This document shows positions 9,365 to 15,483 of a stretch of DNA of 64,000 bases, piece after piece (the first letter of the stretch is position 1; each line of letters starts with the position of its first letter). This stretch comes from Xenorhabdus griffiniae. GTDB lineage: Bacteria > Pseudomonadota > Gammaproteobacteria > Enterobacterales > Enterobacteriaceae. The translations under genes and the position numbers were made by a program. The notes beneath the pieces are model-generated. The model made no database searches, had not been told where the DNA came from, and saw only the letters and a program-made list of their open reading frames with translations. The DNA lies in assembly GCF_001028135.1 (NCBI RefSeq), contig NZ_LDNM01000015.1, positions 1 through 64,000 on the forward strand. The letters run 5' to 3'.

Positions 9365-9387
9365 AGGTCGCATAAAGCGGCCTTTTT
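9365..9387 (+). terminator. possible intrinsic terminator or attenuator
   Basis: AGGTCGC and GCGGCCT can pair (one G-U) around a 5-base loop and are followed by TTTTT. It lies between the tail terminator and tail tube genes, so it might lower transcription into the tail genes or simply be an mRNA processing/stability hairpin. Confidence 0.45.
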
Positions 9388-9413
9388 AATATCTATTAAT
9401 CGAGGTTATTCAC

Positions 9414-10166
9414 ATGGCAGATTGCCCGGTAGAAACCAATAAATTGATTGGTCGTAACGCTATTATTCGCATTGCGCAGGGTTGCCCTGATGCAGTGCCA
9501 GATCAATCTGCATTTTTTCGGATAGGTGCATTGACCACCAAATCATTTGACCTGTCACCCAACACACTGACATCTGAGGCTGATGATTCAAAAGGGCTGG
9601 TGGAAAGCGTCGTAACCAGTATGGACTTAACTATCTCGTTTGACGGTGAATACCGTAAGCGGGATAAAGCAGACGACTTCGGCCCACTGCGACTATTAAA
9701 GGAGATCCCCAAGGAAGTTCAAGCGGGCCGCCAGCCGGCGTATTGGGTACAAATGGATTTCACCGGCGAAGATACACTGGTACTACAGGCGTACATGGTG
9801 TTTACATCATGGTCATCTCAGTTTGGCTCTAGCGAGTTTGCTACATACTCTGGCGAACTGAAAGTCAGTGACGCTGATACGGTTGAATGGTTAATTGAAG
9901 AGGTTGCGGTGCAATCAGTTTCTGTTAACCCTCAGTCATTGACAGTAGCAGTAGGGAAAACTGGCTCATTCGTAGTTAATTTCAATCCTACTGATGCTAC
10001 TGACAAAACCTATACCTCAGTATCAGACAAGCCCGGCATTGCGACAGTGAGCCAGATAGGTAACGTGGTAACAGTAAAAGGCATTACGGAAGGAACCGCC
10101 AATATCACAGTGAAAACACGGGACGGCAATAAATCCGCAAAATGTGCAGTGACCGTCACGGCATAA
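9414..10166 (+). CDS. major tail tube protein with C-terminal Ig-like (Big_2) domain
   Basis: 250 aa. Residues ~1-160 are the tube subunit (KSFDLSPNTLTSEADDSKG is typical of lambda gpV-like tubes); residues ~163-250 form a bacterial Ig-like group 2 domain, shown by VSVNPQSLTVAVGKTGSF, GIATVSQIGNVVTVKGITEG and a final CAVTVTA. Such domains project from the tail surface and are thought to bind weakly to cell-surface or environmental sugars; they are accessory to tube assembly. Preceded by a GAGG ribosome site. The following tail chaperone and (after the accessory block) tape measure genes confirm the role. Confidence 0.85.
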   Translation: MADCPVETNKLIGRNAIIRIAQGCPDAVPDQSAFFRIGALTTKSFDLSPNTLTSEADDSKGLVESVVTSMDLTISFDGEYRKRDKADDFGPLRLLKEIPKEVQAGRQPAYWVQMDFTGEDTLVLQAYMVFTSWSSQFGSSEFATYSGELKVSDADTVEWLIEEVAVQSVSVNPQSLTVAVGKTGSFVVNFNPTDATDKTYTSVSDKPGIATVSQIGNVVTVKGITEGTANITVKTRDGNKSAKCAVTVTA

Positions 10167-10218
10167 CATTACAAAGGGTGCTTACGAGTGCCCTTGATAA
10201 TGTTCAGGAGGAGGAGTT

Positions 10219-10908
10219 ATGACGCCCATTATTGATATTGGTGAGATGATTATCTCTACTGATAAACGAGATTTTTTTCTACGACCATCCTTTGCAGCAA
10301 TGACACGTATCGGTACACCTCACCAGATTGTGGCGACTTACACTTTTCTCAATGGGGCAGAAACTCAGGAGTTAATTAACCGAGCGCTGGCGGCTTACGG
10401 CACACTTCCCGATTGGCTGATTAAACTGATGCGCAAACCTGCATTTGGCCGCAATGTCCTGTCAACTGCCATGATAGTGATACAGGCGTGCTGTAACGAT
10501 GACGCGGAAGAGCTAATCGGTGAATGGCGTCCGGGGCGAAAAGGAGTTGTGTATCGTCCGGGTGGTTTGCCAATTAATGACATCATTGTCATTGCTTGCG
10601 AACTGATAACGCATGGTGTTATCGGTCGGGTCAAAATCCGCAAACTCCAGCGACATGAAGGAACGGAAGCGTTTTCTGACCAGTTTAAGGCCATTGAATA
10701 CATCAACGCAGCACGCACCCATTTCAATATGCCCCGCGAAGAAGCCGAGCAGTTAACGATGACTGAGTTTCAGATGATGCTGAAAGCCAAGTTCCCTGAT
10801 GAAAAAGGCTTCACTCGTGAGGAATATGACGCCGTTATTGATGCTGATGATCAGCGTACTAATGACCTGATGAGCGGTAAGCGAAGGTTGGTGAGTATGA
10901 AGAAATAG
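10219..10908 (+). CDS. tail assembly chaperone (putative, DUF6246-like)
   Basis: 229 aa, start ATG with a strong GGAGGAGGAG upstream. It lies between tail tube and tape measure genes, where lambda gpG/gpGT-type chaperones that coat the tape measure protein are encoded. The helical C-terminal part (REEAEQLTMTEFQMMLKAKFPDEKGFTREEYDAV) fits. I do not see a slippery heptamer near the 3' end or a -1 frame extension, so the usual frameshifted long form may be absent, or displaced by the accessory block that starts right after it. Confidence 0.6.
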   Translation: MTPIIDIGEMIISTDKRDFFLRPSFAAMTRIGTPHQIVATYTFLNGAETQELINRALAAYGTLPDWLIKLMRKPAFGRNVLSTAMIVIQACCNDDAEELIGEWRPGRKGVVYRPGGLPINDIIVIACELITHGVIGRVKIRKLQRHEGTEAFSDQFKAIEYINAARTHFNMPREEAEQLTMTEFQMMLKAKFPDEKGFTREEYDAVIDADDQRTNDLMSGKRRLVSMKK

Positions 10909-10944
10909 ACACCAATCTTTCAAATTTTGCTCACATATACGCCA

Positions 10945-10973
10945 TTGACTTATGTTATAAATAAGCCTATTAT
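10945..10973 (+). promoter_or_regulatory. promoter of the first toxin-antitoxin pair
   Basis: TTGACT (10945-10950) and TATTAT (10968-10973) are each one base from consensus and are spaced by 17 bases. Inverted repeats CTTAT/ATAAG (10949-10965) lie between the boxes and TGTAT/ATACA (10974-10988) just after the -10, both plausible operators for autoregulation by the antitoxin. The toxin start codon is 34 bases downstream of the -10. Confidence 0.65.
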
Positions 10974-11006
10974 TGTATCAATCATACACCATTGGCGCAC
11001 TTAGAT

Positions 11007-11318
11007 ATGATATTTATCGAGACATCTATCTTTACCGAAGATTGCAAAGAGCTGTTAGGTGATGATGAATATCGTGAATTTCAGCAATACCTTGCAGACA
11101 ATCCCACGGCGGGTGATGTTATCCAACACACAGGTGGACTACGTAAAGTCAGGTGGGCGTCCAGAGGTAAAGGCAAGCGTGGTGGTGTGCGTGTTATTTA
11201 CTATTACAAAGTCGATGTCTCACATATCAGACTGTTGCTGATTTACAAAAAAGGCGTCAAAGACGACCTCAGTGAATCGGAAAAGAAAGTCCTGAGAGCA
11301 TTAAATGAGAGGTGGTAA
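11007..11318 (+). CDS. RelE/HigB-type toxin of a type II toxin-antitoxin pair
   Basis: 103 aa from ATG 11007 (an in-frame TTG at 10992 is weaker). RelE-fold toxins cleave mRNA at the ribosome. The pattern FIETSIFTEDCKELLGDDEYREFQQYL, then GLRKVRWASRGKGKRGGVRVIYYY, is the HigB2/RelE family layout, with the conserved basic KRGGxRVIYY block at about residues 55-65. The antitoxin gene starts two bases after the stop: toxin-first order, as in higBA. It lies in the accessory block after the tail chaperone gene, with its own promoter and terminator, so it can be expressed in the lysogen. Confidence 0.85.
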   Translation: MIFIETSIFTEDCKELLGDDEYREFQQYLADNPTAGDVIQHTGGLRKVRWASRGKGKRGGVRVIYYYKVDVSHIRLLLIYKKGVKDDLSESEKKVLRALNERW

Positions 11319-11320
11319 CA

Positions 11321-11611
11321 ATGGATAGCAAATTATTTGCCAGACTCACCGAAAGCATGGCACAAATGAATGAGATTATTGATGGCGAGCGTGCGCCTTC
11401 TCGTGAAACACTTGTTGAGGCGGTGAAGGTAAAAAGTATTCGTCAGGCGACTGGCTTAAGTCAGGCGGGTTTTGCTAAGTTAATTTCCGTTAATGTTGGA
11501 ACTCTACGTAATTGGGAACAAGGAAGGAGAGAACCGACTGGCCCAGCAAAAGCCCTGTTGAAAGCGATAGAGAAAGATCCTGTCAATGTTCTGAAAGCGT
11601 TATCTATGTAA
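11321..11611 (+). CDS. XRE-family antitoxin (HigA/NadS-like)
   Basis: 96 aa, start ATG 11321 with AGGTGG upstream (a GTG at 11312 is also in frame). The C-terminal half is a Cro/C1-type helix-turn-helix: IRQATGLSQAGFAKLISVNVGTLRNWEQGRR, with the recognition helix GTLRNWEQG. HigA antitoxins bind the toxin and repress the shared promoter; here two inverted repeats overlap that promoter. Followed by a strong terminator, making a closed two-gene unit. Confidence 0.85.
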   Translation: MDSKLFARLTESMAQMNEIIDGERAPSRETLVEAVKVKSIRQATGLSQAGFAKLISVNVGTLRNWEQGRREPTGPAKALLKAIEKDPVNVLKALSM

Positions 11612-11612
11612 A

Positions 11613-11635
11613 CAGCCCCTTACGGGGCTTTTTTG
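11613..11635 (+). terminator. intrinsic terminator after the toxin-antitoxin pair
   Basis: AGCCCC-TTAC-GGGGCT hairpin followed by six T, starting two bases after the antitoxin stop. Confidence 0.85.
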
Positions 11636-11701
11636 TTGAGTAGTTGCTGATATATAACCTAAGCCCAAATTCGGGCCTTGCTCTACCGATAAGTATTGAT
11701 A

Positions 11702-11794
11702 TGCAAAAATGCACATCGTTCACCAAGATAAACTATGCAAATCTGCATAATTAAAGCATAACCCATTGAAAGATAGTCACGTAAAAGTTTTACG
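11702..11794. other. cluster of short palindromes (possible operators)
   Basis: Within a gene-free stretch lie TGCA-AAAA-TGCA (11702-11713), ATGCA-AATC-TGCAT (11735-11748) and the odd-centred palindrome CGTAAAA-G-TTTTACG (11780-11794). The first two share TGCA half-sites and have centres 34 bases apart. No promoter with good boxes was found beside them. They may be binding sites for a phage repressor or structure in an RNA; function unknown. Confidence 0.4.
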
Positions 11795-11829
11795 CGACCT
11801 CATCAGTAGCGCAAAATTAAGCCACAAGC

Positions 11830-11851
11830 AGCCCTATAGGGCTTATTTTTT
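11830..11851 (+). terminator. intrinsic terminator, + strand orientation
   Basis: The perfect palindrome AGCCCTATAGGGCT is followed by a T-rich run (TTATTTTTT) on the + strand and overlaps the stop of the - strand repressor gene. On the - strand there is no T run, so it mainly stops + strand transcripts coming from 11.64-11.83 kb. Confidence 0.6.
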
Positions 11852-12244
11852 GTAGTTAGGTGGTAATGCGTCAATCAAAAGACCGACAGCTTTTTCAATG
11901 ATTTCCGATTGCTGACTGATTTTCATGAACCTATCAGTCTCTGAAAGTTTTAGTGAACTACGTAGCTCGGCCTCTTCTTTTTTTAGTCTATTTATTTCTT
12001 CGTCTTTTTCTTCTGCGGATTTAGCTTTTCTCATTAGTTCTGCAATATAGTCATATATATCGCCTTTATATATATCACCTCTGTTTTTCTGAGTTGAGAC
12101 AATAAGTGTCTCTATTTGTTGGTACTTTTCTAATCTGAAAAGAATTTCTTGCTGCAAGCTCCTTGCTGAGGATTGTGCTTCATTTTCTAAGTTACTCCTA
12201 ACTTCGGGCGGCATTCTTAAAGGGTACGGCGCTATACGTGACAT
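11843..12244 (-). CDS. Arc-family ribbon-helix-helix repressor with coiled-coil tail
   Basis: 133 aa. Start chosen at the - strand ATG 12244, which has AAAGGAG 7 bases upstream; a longer frame to 12313 has none. The N-terminus PYPLRMPPEVRSNLENEAQ, then RSLQQEILFRLEKYQ, is the Arc/MetJ ribbon-helix-helix fold: the PYPLRMP strand contacts DNA. Residues ~55-110 are charged and helical (EEKDEEINRLKKEEAELRSSL) and likely oligomerise. It is transcribed away from a second, shorter Arc-like gene and two antirepressors, the arrangement of mnt/arc/ant in the P22 immI region, so it probably represses the antirepressors. Its own promoter overlaps theirs. Confidence 0.8.
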   Translation of the reverse strand: MSRIAPYPLRMPPEVRSNLENEAQSSARSLQQEILFRLEKYQQIETLIVSTQKNRGDIYKGDIYDYIAELMRKAKSAEEKDEEINRLKKEEAELRSSLKLSETDRFMKISQQSEIIEKAVGLLIDALPPNYKK

Positions 12245-12275
12245 TATTTTGACTCCTTTAGACTCACTAATTGGC

Positions 12276-12304
12276 AGTGTAGGTATCAAATATCTGTTTG
12301 ACAA
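12276..12304 (-). promoter_or_regulatory. promoter for the leftward Arc-like repressor
   Basis: On the - strand TTGTCA (12304-12299) and TACACT (12281-12276) are spaced 17 bases. The -35 overlaps that of the rightward promoter by five bases (TTGACAA is shared). The repressor start is 32 bases downstream of the -10, with a strong ribosome site. Confidence 0.55.
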
Positions 12305-12326
12305 GTGAATCATTATGATCCATCAT
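12298..12326 (+). promoter_or_regulatory. rightward promoter for the small repressor and antirepressors
   Basis: A perfect -35 TTGACA (12298-12303) is followed after 17 bases by CATCAT (12321-12326, 4 of 6). The inverted repeat ATGAT-CC-ATCAT (12315-12326) overlaps the -10 and is a good candidate operator for an Arc-type dimer; in P22 the Arc operator also lies between the -35 and -10 of Pant. Downstream come the short Arc-like gene and the antirepressor. Confidence 0.55.
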
Positions 12327-12368
12327 TTGAATAAATTAAGATGCTTTGAAGGATAAAAAGGATTCATT

Positions 12369-12539
12369 ATGAGTCATAAACAAAGAATACCCCCGTATCC
12401 ATTAAGAATGCCGCCTGAATTAAGAGAGTGGTATGAAGAAGAATCCAACGAGAGCGGGCGCTCTCTAAATGCCGAGATTGTGAAAATTTTGAAGGACAGA
12501 ATGAATAGAGTAATAGGGCAAAGGAAGAATGCAGCATAG
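12369..12539 (+). CDS. small Arc-family ribbon-helix-helix repressor
   Basis: 56 aa, close to P22 Arc (53 aa). It reads MSHKQRIPPYPLRMPPELRE, then ESGRSLNAEIVKILKDRM: one beta strand with the DNA-contact block PYPLRMPPE, then helix, turn and helix with RSLNAEI, the Arc signature. AAAGG lies 8-12 bases before the ATG. It shares the PYPLRMPPE block with the leftward repressor, so the two probably arose by duplication and may recognise similar sites. It is first in the rightward transcript, so it likely acts as a feedback repressor of antirepressor expression, as Arc does. Confidence 0.85.
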   Translation: MSHKQRIPPYPLRMPPELREWYEEESNESGRSLNAEIVKILKDRMNRVIGQRKNAA

Positions 12540-12546
12540 AAACAGT

Positions 12547-12695
12547 GAAGCCCTAGCTGCGCGAACAGACTAGGGCTTCTGAGTGCTATTTACCGTGAGA
12601 TAAACAACTTAGCCATTGTAACGAATGACAAATTAATTTTCCAGAACACTTGCAGGTGTTCTAAAAACAGAAAACCAGCAAATTGAAGTTGCTGG
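12547..12695 (+). promoter_or_regulatory. hairpin-rich leader before the first antirepressor
   Basis: Three stem-loops lie between the small repressor and the BRO-N gene: GAAGCCCTAG/CTAGGGCTTC (12547-12579, 10 perfect pairs, 13-base loop), AGAACAC/GTGTTCT (12643-12662) and CCAGCAA/TTGCTGG (12675-12695), the last ending 30 bases before the antirepressor ATG. None has a clear T run. By position they could attenuate translation or encode an antisense RNA like P22 sar, which lies between arc and ant. The antisense idea is inference. Confidence 0.5.
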
Positions 12696-12724
12696 CATCC
12701 ATAGGTATATCACTGGAGAGATAT

Positions 12725-13483
12725 ATGAATTCCATTATCAAACATTTCGAGTTTAAGTCAAGTAACGACCAATTAGTAACCATTTCTGGCCTGAAATATA
12801 AAGGCAAGCCAGTGTTTTTTGCTGTGAAGTTGGCTGAGGCGTTAGGCTATGCAAACCCATCGGATGCCTTAAGTAAGCATTGTAAGCCATTGATTAAACT
12901 TAATTATAGCGAATCGCGAGAATTAGGGTTGGGTGAAAATCCTCGTGGAATTATCCTTGCTGGACAATCAGATATGTTCAGATTGGTCATGCGCAGTAAT
13001 TTACCTTCTGCTGAACGTTTTCAGGATTGGGTATTTGAATCTGTACTTCCGTCCATTATGGAAACGGGTAGCTATTCAATCAAGCAGAGCCAGTCAGGTT
13101 TACCAGAATACCGTCGTGCCAGAACGTTAAAGATGTCGGTTGATGCGATCTCCAACCTGTTTGACTTGATGCCAAATCTGAGCGATGAAGCAAAACAATG
13201 TGCAGCCGCTAATATCGTTAACCCCATAGTCGGCTTTGAAGCTGTTCCTCTTCCTGTGTTGGAAGAAAAATACTACACAGCAGGTGAAGTAGGAAAGATG
13301 CTGGATGTATCGGCAAACAAAATCGGGCGTGTTGCCAATGAGCACAACCTCAAAAATGAACAACACGGTAAATTCTTTCTGGACAAGTCAGCTCACTCAA
13401 GTAAGCAAGTGGAAGCATTCCGTTATAACGAGAACGGCATTAAGGCACTTAGACATTTAATTCACGGCGTTGAAGCAGCGTAA
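12725..13483 (+). CDS. BRO-N domain antirepressor
   Basis: 252 aa from ATG 12725 (GGAGAG 6-11 bases upstream; an upstream TTG at 12683 lies inside a hairpin). Residues ~1-115 are a BRO-N domain: the block FKSSNDQLVTISGLKYKGKP, then FFAVKLAEALGYANPSDALSKHCK, LAGQSDMFRLVMRSNLPSAE and FQDWVFESVLPSIMETGSY. The C-terminal part (YYTAGEVGKMLDVSANKIGRVANEH) resembles the ANT/KilAC-type DNA- or protein-binding domain. Phage antirepressors bind and inactivate the lysogeny repressor. It is downstream of two Arc-like genes, as expected for the target of their repression. Confidence 0.85.
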   Translation: MNSIIKHFEFKSSNDQLVTISGLKYKGKPVFFAVKLAEALGYANPSDALSKHCKPLIKLNYSESRELGLGENPRGIILAGQSDMFRLVMRSNLPSAERFQDWVFESVLPSIMETGSYSIKQSQSGLPEYRRARTLKMSVDAISNLFDLMPNLSDEAKQCAAANIVNPIVGFEAVPLPVLEEKYYTAGEVGKMLDVSANKIGRVANEHNLKNEQHGKFFLDKSAHSSKQVEAFRYNENGIKALRHLIHGVEAA

Positions 13484-13571
13484 GGATTGAGCGCCAAGGA
13501 TGGCGATCAAATACTGATCTATTCAACAGGATTAACCAATTTAACAGTGATTGCTAGGGTTAACAATACAA

Positions 13572-13719
13572 ATTTACACGTATTTCGTGTGTAAATGGTT
13601 GAAAATACGAGGTGTCTCGCAATTCGAAATATATCACCTTTACAAAAAGTTACAATTACGTAATAAATAGTACCGCTCTGAAACGGCGAAGCCCCTAACT
13701 ACTGCTAATAGTCAGGGGC
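13572..13719 (+). promoter_or_regulatory. hairpin-rich leader before the second antirepressor
   Basis: The 273-base gap before the P22 Ant-type gene has no ORF but contains a stem ATTTACAC/GTGTAAAT (13572-13596) and the stem GCCCCTAACTA/TAGTCAGGGGC (13691-13719, one mismatch, 7-base loop), the latter 38 bases before the start codon. The GAAGCCCC-type stem resembles the one before the first antirepressor. Candidate translation-control or antisense RNA element of the sar/C4 kind; function not shown. Confidence 0.45.
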
Positions 13720-13756
13720 CTCTAAATCGTCTAATACCATCTCAAGGAAAATAGAC

Positions 13757-14362
13757 ATGTCTATTATAGCAACTAAAGAAGTTAGTAAAACTATTAACGT
13801 TCCATTTTATGGCTCAGATCTCTATGTTGTTAATTATAATGGTGAGCCGTATGTACCAATGAAACCTATTGTTGAAGGTATGGGTTTAGCTTGGGGTGCT
13901 CAATTTGTTAAGTTAAAACAACGCTTTAGTAAAGGTGTTTCGGAAATCGAAATACCTACCAAAACAGGTAATCAAGATATGACTTGCCTCGCTCTCCGCA
14001 AACTCGCTGGCTGGTTAGCGACTATCAGCCCGAATAAAGTTAAAGCATCGATCAGGGATAAAGTTATCCGGTATCAGGAAGAGTGCGATGACGTTCTCTA
14101 CGAGTACTGGACTACTGGTGAGGTTAAGGCGAAGAGAGCCACATGCAACCATATTAATTTGTCAACTGAGGTTGATAATGTTAACGCTGCATATAGGGAA
14201 CTGGGTACGTTGATAGATGTTTGGGACAGACTTGACCCGCATTTATCTGTCCTAACTCCTGATATAGCCAAGGTGTTTAATACTGCACTTTCTAATATAG
14301 ACGGCTCTTTATTTTCTCTCAAGACTGCAATTGAGCGGAACTCTAAGGTGTTGTTGAACTAA
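13757..14362 (+). CDS. P22 Ant-type antirepressor (P22_AR_N domain)
   Basis: 201 aa. Residues ~10-125 match the N-terminal domain of P22 antirepressor: INVPFYGSDLYVVNYNGEPYVPMKPIVEGMGLAWGAQ in pattern, then LALRKLAGWLATISPNKVKASIRDKVIRYQEECDDVLYEYW. P22 Ant binds several phage repressors and can trigger induction. At 201 aa it is shorter than P22 Ant (300 aa); the C-terminal ~75 residues are helical and unlike the usual C-terminal domains. It follows AAGGAAAATAGAC and a long hairpin leader. Two different antirepressors in tandem suggest layered or redundant control. Confidence 0.85.
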   Translation: MSIIATKEVSKTINVPFYGSDLYVVNYNGEPYVPMKPIVEGMGLAWGAQFVKLKQRFSKGVSEIEIPTKTGNQDMTCLALRKLAGWLATISPNKVKASIRDKVIRYQEECDDVLYEYWTTGEVKAKRATCNHINLSTEVDNVNAAYRELGTLIDVWDRLDPHLSVLTPDIAKVFNTALSNIDGSLFSLKTAIERNSKVLLN

Positions 14363-14403
14363 CACTAACCCAAGGACGACCTTAATCAAATAACCATCAC
14401 ATA

Positions 14404-14428
14404 AATGCCACTTAACCGTGGCATTTTT
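14404..14428 (+). terminator. intrinsic terminator after the antirepressors
   Basis: AATGCCAC-TTAACC-GTGGCATT followed by TTT, 42 bases after the antirepressor stop. It separates the control module from the lipoprotein gene. Confidence 0.75.
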
Positions 14429-14486
14429 CGTTGTTTTGCGCTAATTGGTTGGTATCATGAGCAAAATTTAACGATGAGGGATTGTG

Positions 14487-14849
14487 ATGAGGAAAATATT
14501 AATAGTTGGAGTGGCCCTATCAACGTTGATGTTGTCTGGATGCTTGGCAACCCCCAATGAAGCCAGAAGCGAAACTCCACGGTTTGAAGGAAATAGTAAT
14601 AAGACTGCAAAAGAGCTTGCAGGATGTATATATAACGGATGGACTAATACAAGAGTTTTGCTGGAAAGGGATAATACAACTCATACTGAATCTTTCGGTG
14701 ACAAAATTACTATATTTACTGTCAATGATGTCATGTTTGCAGATGTAAAAAGCTCTGGGAATGGATCGAATGTGAAATTCTACAAAACAGTACTTGGTGC
14801 CATTCCTCTTGAATCAAATAGAAAAGAAATTGTAGAACAATGTCTTTAA
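14487..14849 (+). CDS. small prophage lipoprotein, unknown function
   Basis: 120 aa from ATG 14487 (GAGGGA upstream; the GTG just before it is in frame too). The N-terminus is a lipoprotein signal: MRK, hydrophobic core, lipobox LSGC with Cys19. No Asp at +2, so outer-membrane sorting is likely. The mature part is small, with Cys near residues 46 and 119 that could form a disulphide (ELAGCIYNGW; VEQCL). Prophage lipoproteins in such accessory blocks often change the cell surface or block superinfection (Cor, Llp, Bor are examples), but this sequence matches none that I recognise. It is next to a membrane protein gene on the same strand, 39 bases away. Confidence 0.75.
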   Translation: MRKILIVGVALSTLMLSGCLATPNEARSETPRFEGNSNKTAKELAGCIYNGWTNTRVLLERDNTTHTESFGDKITIFTVNDVMFADVKSSGNGSNVKFYKTVLGAIPLESNRKEIVEQCL

Positions 14850-14888
14850 TGATTTTAGTGTGAGAAAAATTTAATTTTGGAGATGATT

Positions 14889-15428
14889 ATGTCGGAAGTA
14901 TTAATACCGGGTGAACCAAGAGATTACTACAAAATTTTCACGAAGAATGATGATAGCGAATGCTATCAGGCCAATAGGCGTACAATAAGAGAGTTAATGT
15001 CAGAGATAAATAAAGCCACTGGACAATATCAATATAATGGTGACCTTAATGCGGTAATGCTAACTCATCAAGATTATTATGACGCCTTTGATGCTTTTAT
15101 TCTCAATGAACCTGACGATGCAAAGATGGCTATGCGTAATGTGTTGGCAGAAGAAATGAAAGCCAAAGAATGCGAGTTGAATGTTAATGATGTCTCTATG
15201 CTGAAAGGGATAGGCGTTATATTAGCACTCATTGGCATTTGTATTTGTTTTTATGCTATTACCATGAGTGTAACCATTAGTCGTTATGATGAGGTGATTA
15301 ATGCTGGATTGATTGCAGATAGACAACTCTATATGACGGGTGGAGTATCAATAACTATCATTGGCTCGTTGGCAACTCTATTTTCTTTGCTTTTAAGTAA
15401 AATGGGAAAACGTTTTATAGCAAGATAA
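14889..15428 (+). CDS. two-helix inner membrane protein, unknown function
   Basis: 179 aa from ATG 14889, with GGAG 7-10 bases upstream. The first ~100 residues are soluble and acidic (GEPRDYYKIFTKNDDSECY; MLTHQDYYDAFDAFILNEPDDAK). Two transmembrane helices follow, at ~105-128 (GIGVILALIGICICFYAITM) and ~146-170 (GVSITIIGSLATLFSLLLS), ending in a basic GKRFIAR tail. Not recognised. The lipoprotein gene just upstream and the place in a prophage accessory block suggest a lysogeny-expressed membrane function such as superinfection exclusion, but that is inference only. A terminator follows. Confidence 0.7.
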   Translation: MSEVLIPGEPRDYYKIFTKNDDSECYQANRRTIRELMSEINKATGQYQYNGDLNAVMLTHQDYYDAFDAFILNEPDDAKMAMRNVLAEEMKAKECELNVNDVSMLKGIGVILALIGICICFYAITMSVTISRYDEVINAGLIADRQLYMTGGVSITIIGSLATLFSLLLSKMGKRFIAR

Positions 15429-15459
15429 TAAGATCATCAAACTGCCAGTTTGGTAATTG

Positions 15460-15483
15460 AAGCCCCTTATGGGGCTTTATTTG
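15460..15483. terminator. terminator shared by convergent genes
   Basis: AAGCCCC-TTAT-GGGGCTT followed on the + strand by TATTTGTTTGTTTT. It closes the + strand membrane-protein gene, and its distal arm overlaps the last codons of the - strand antitoxin gene, which converges here. Confidence 0.7.
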
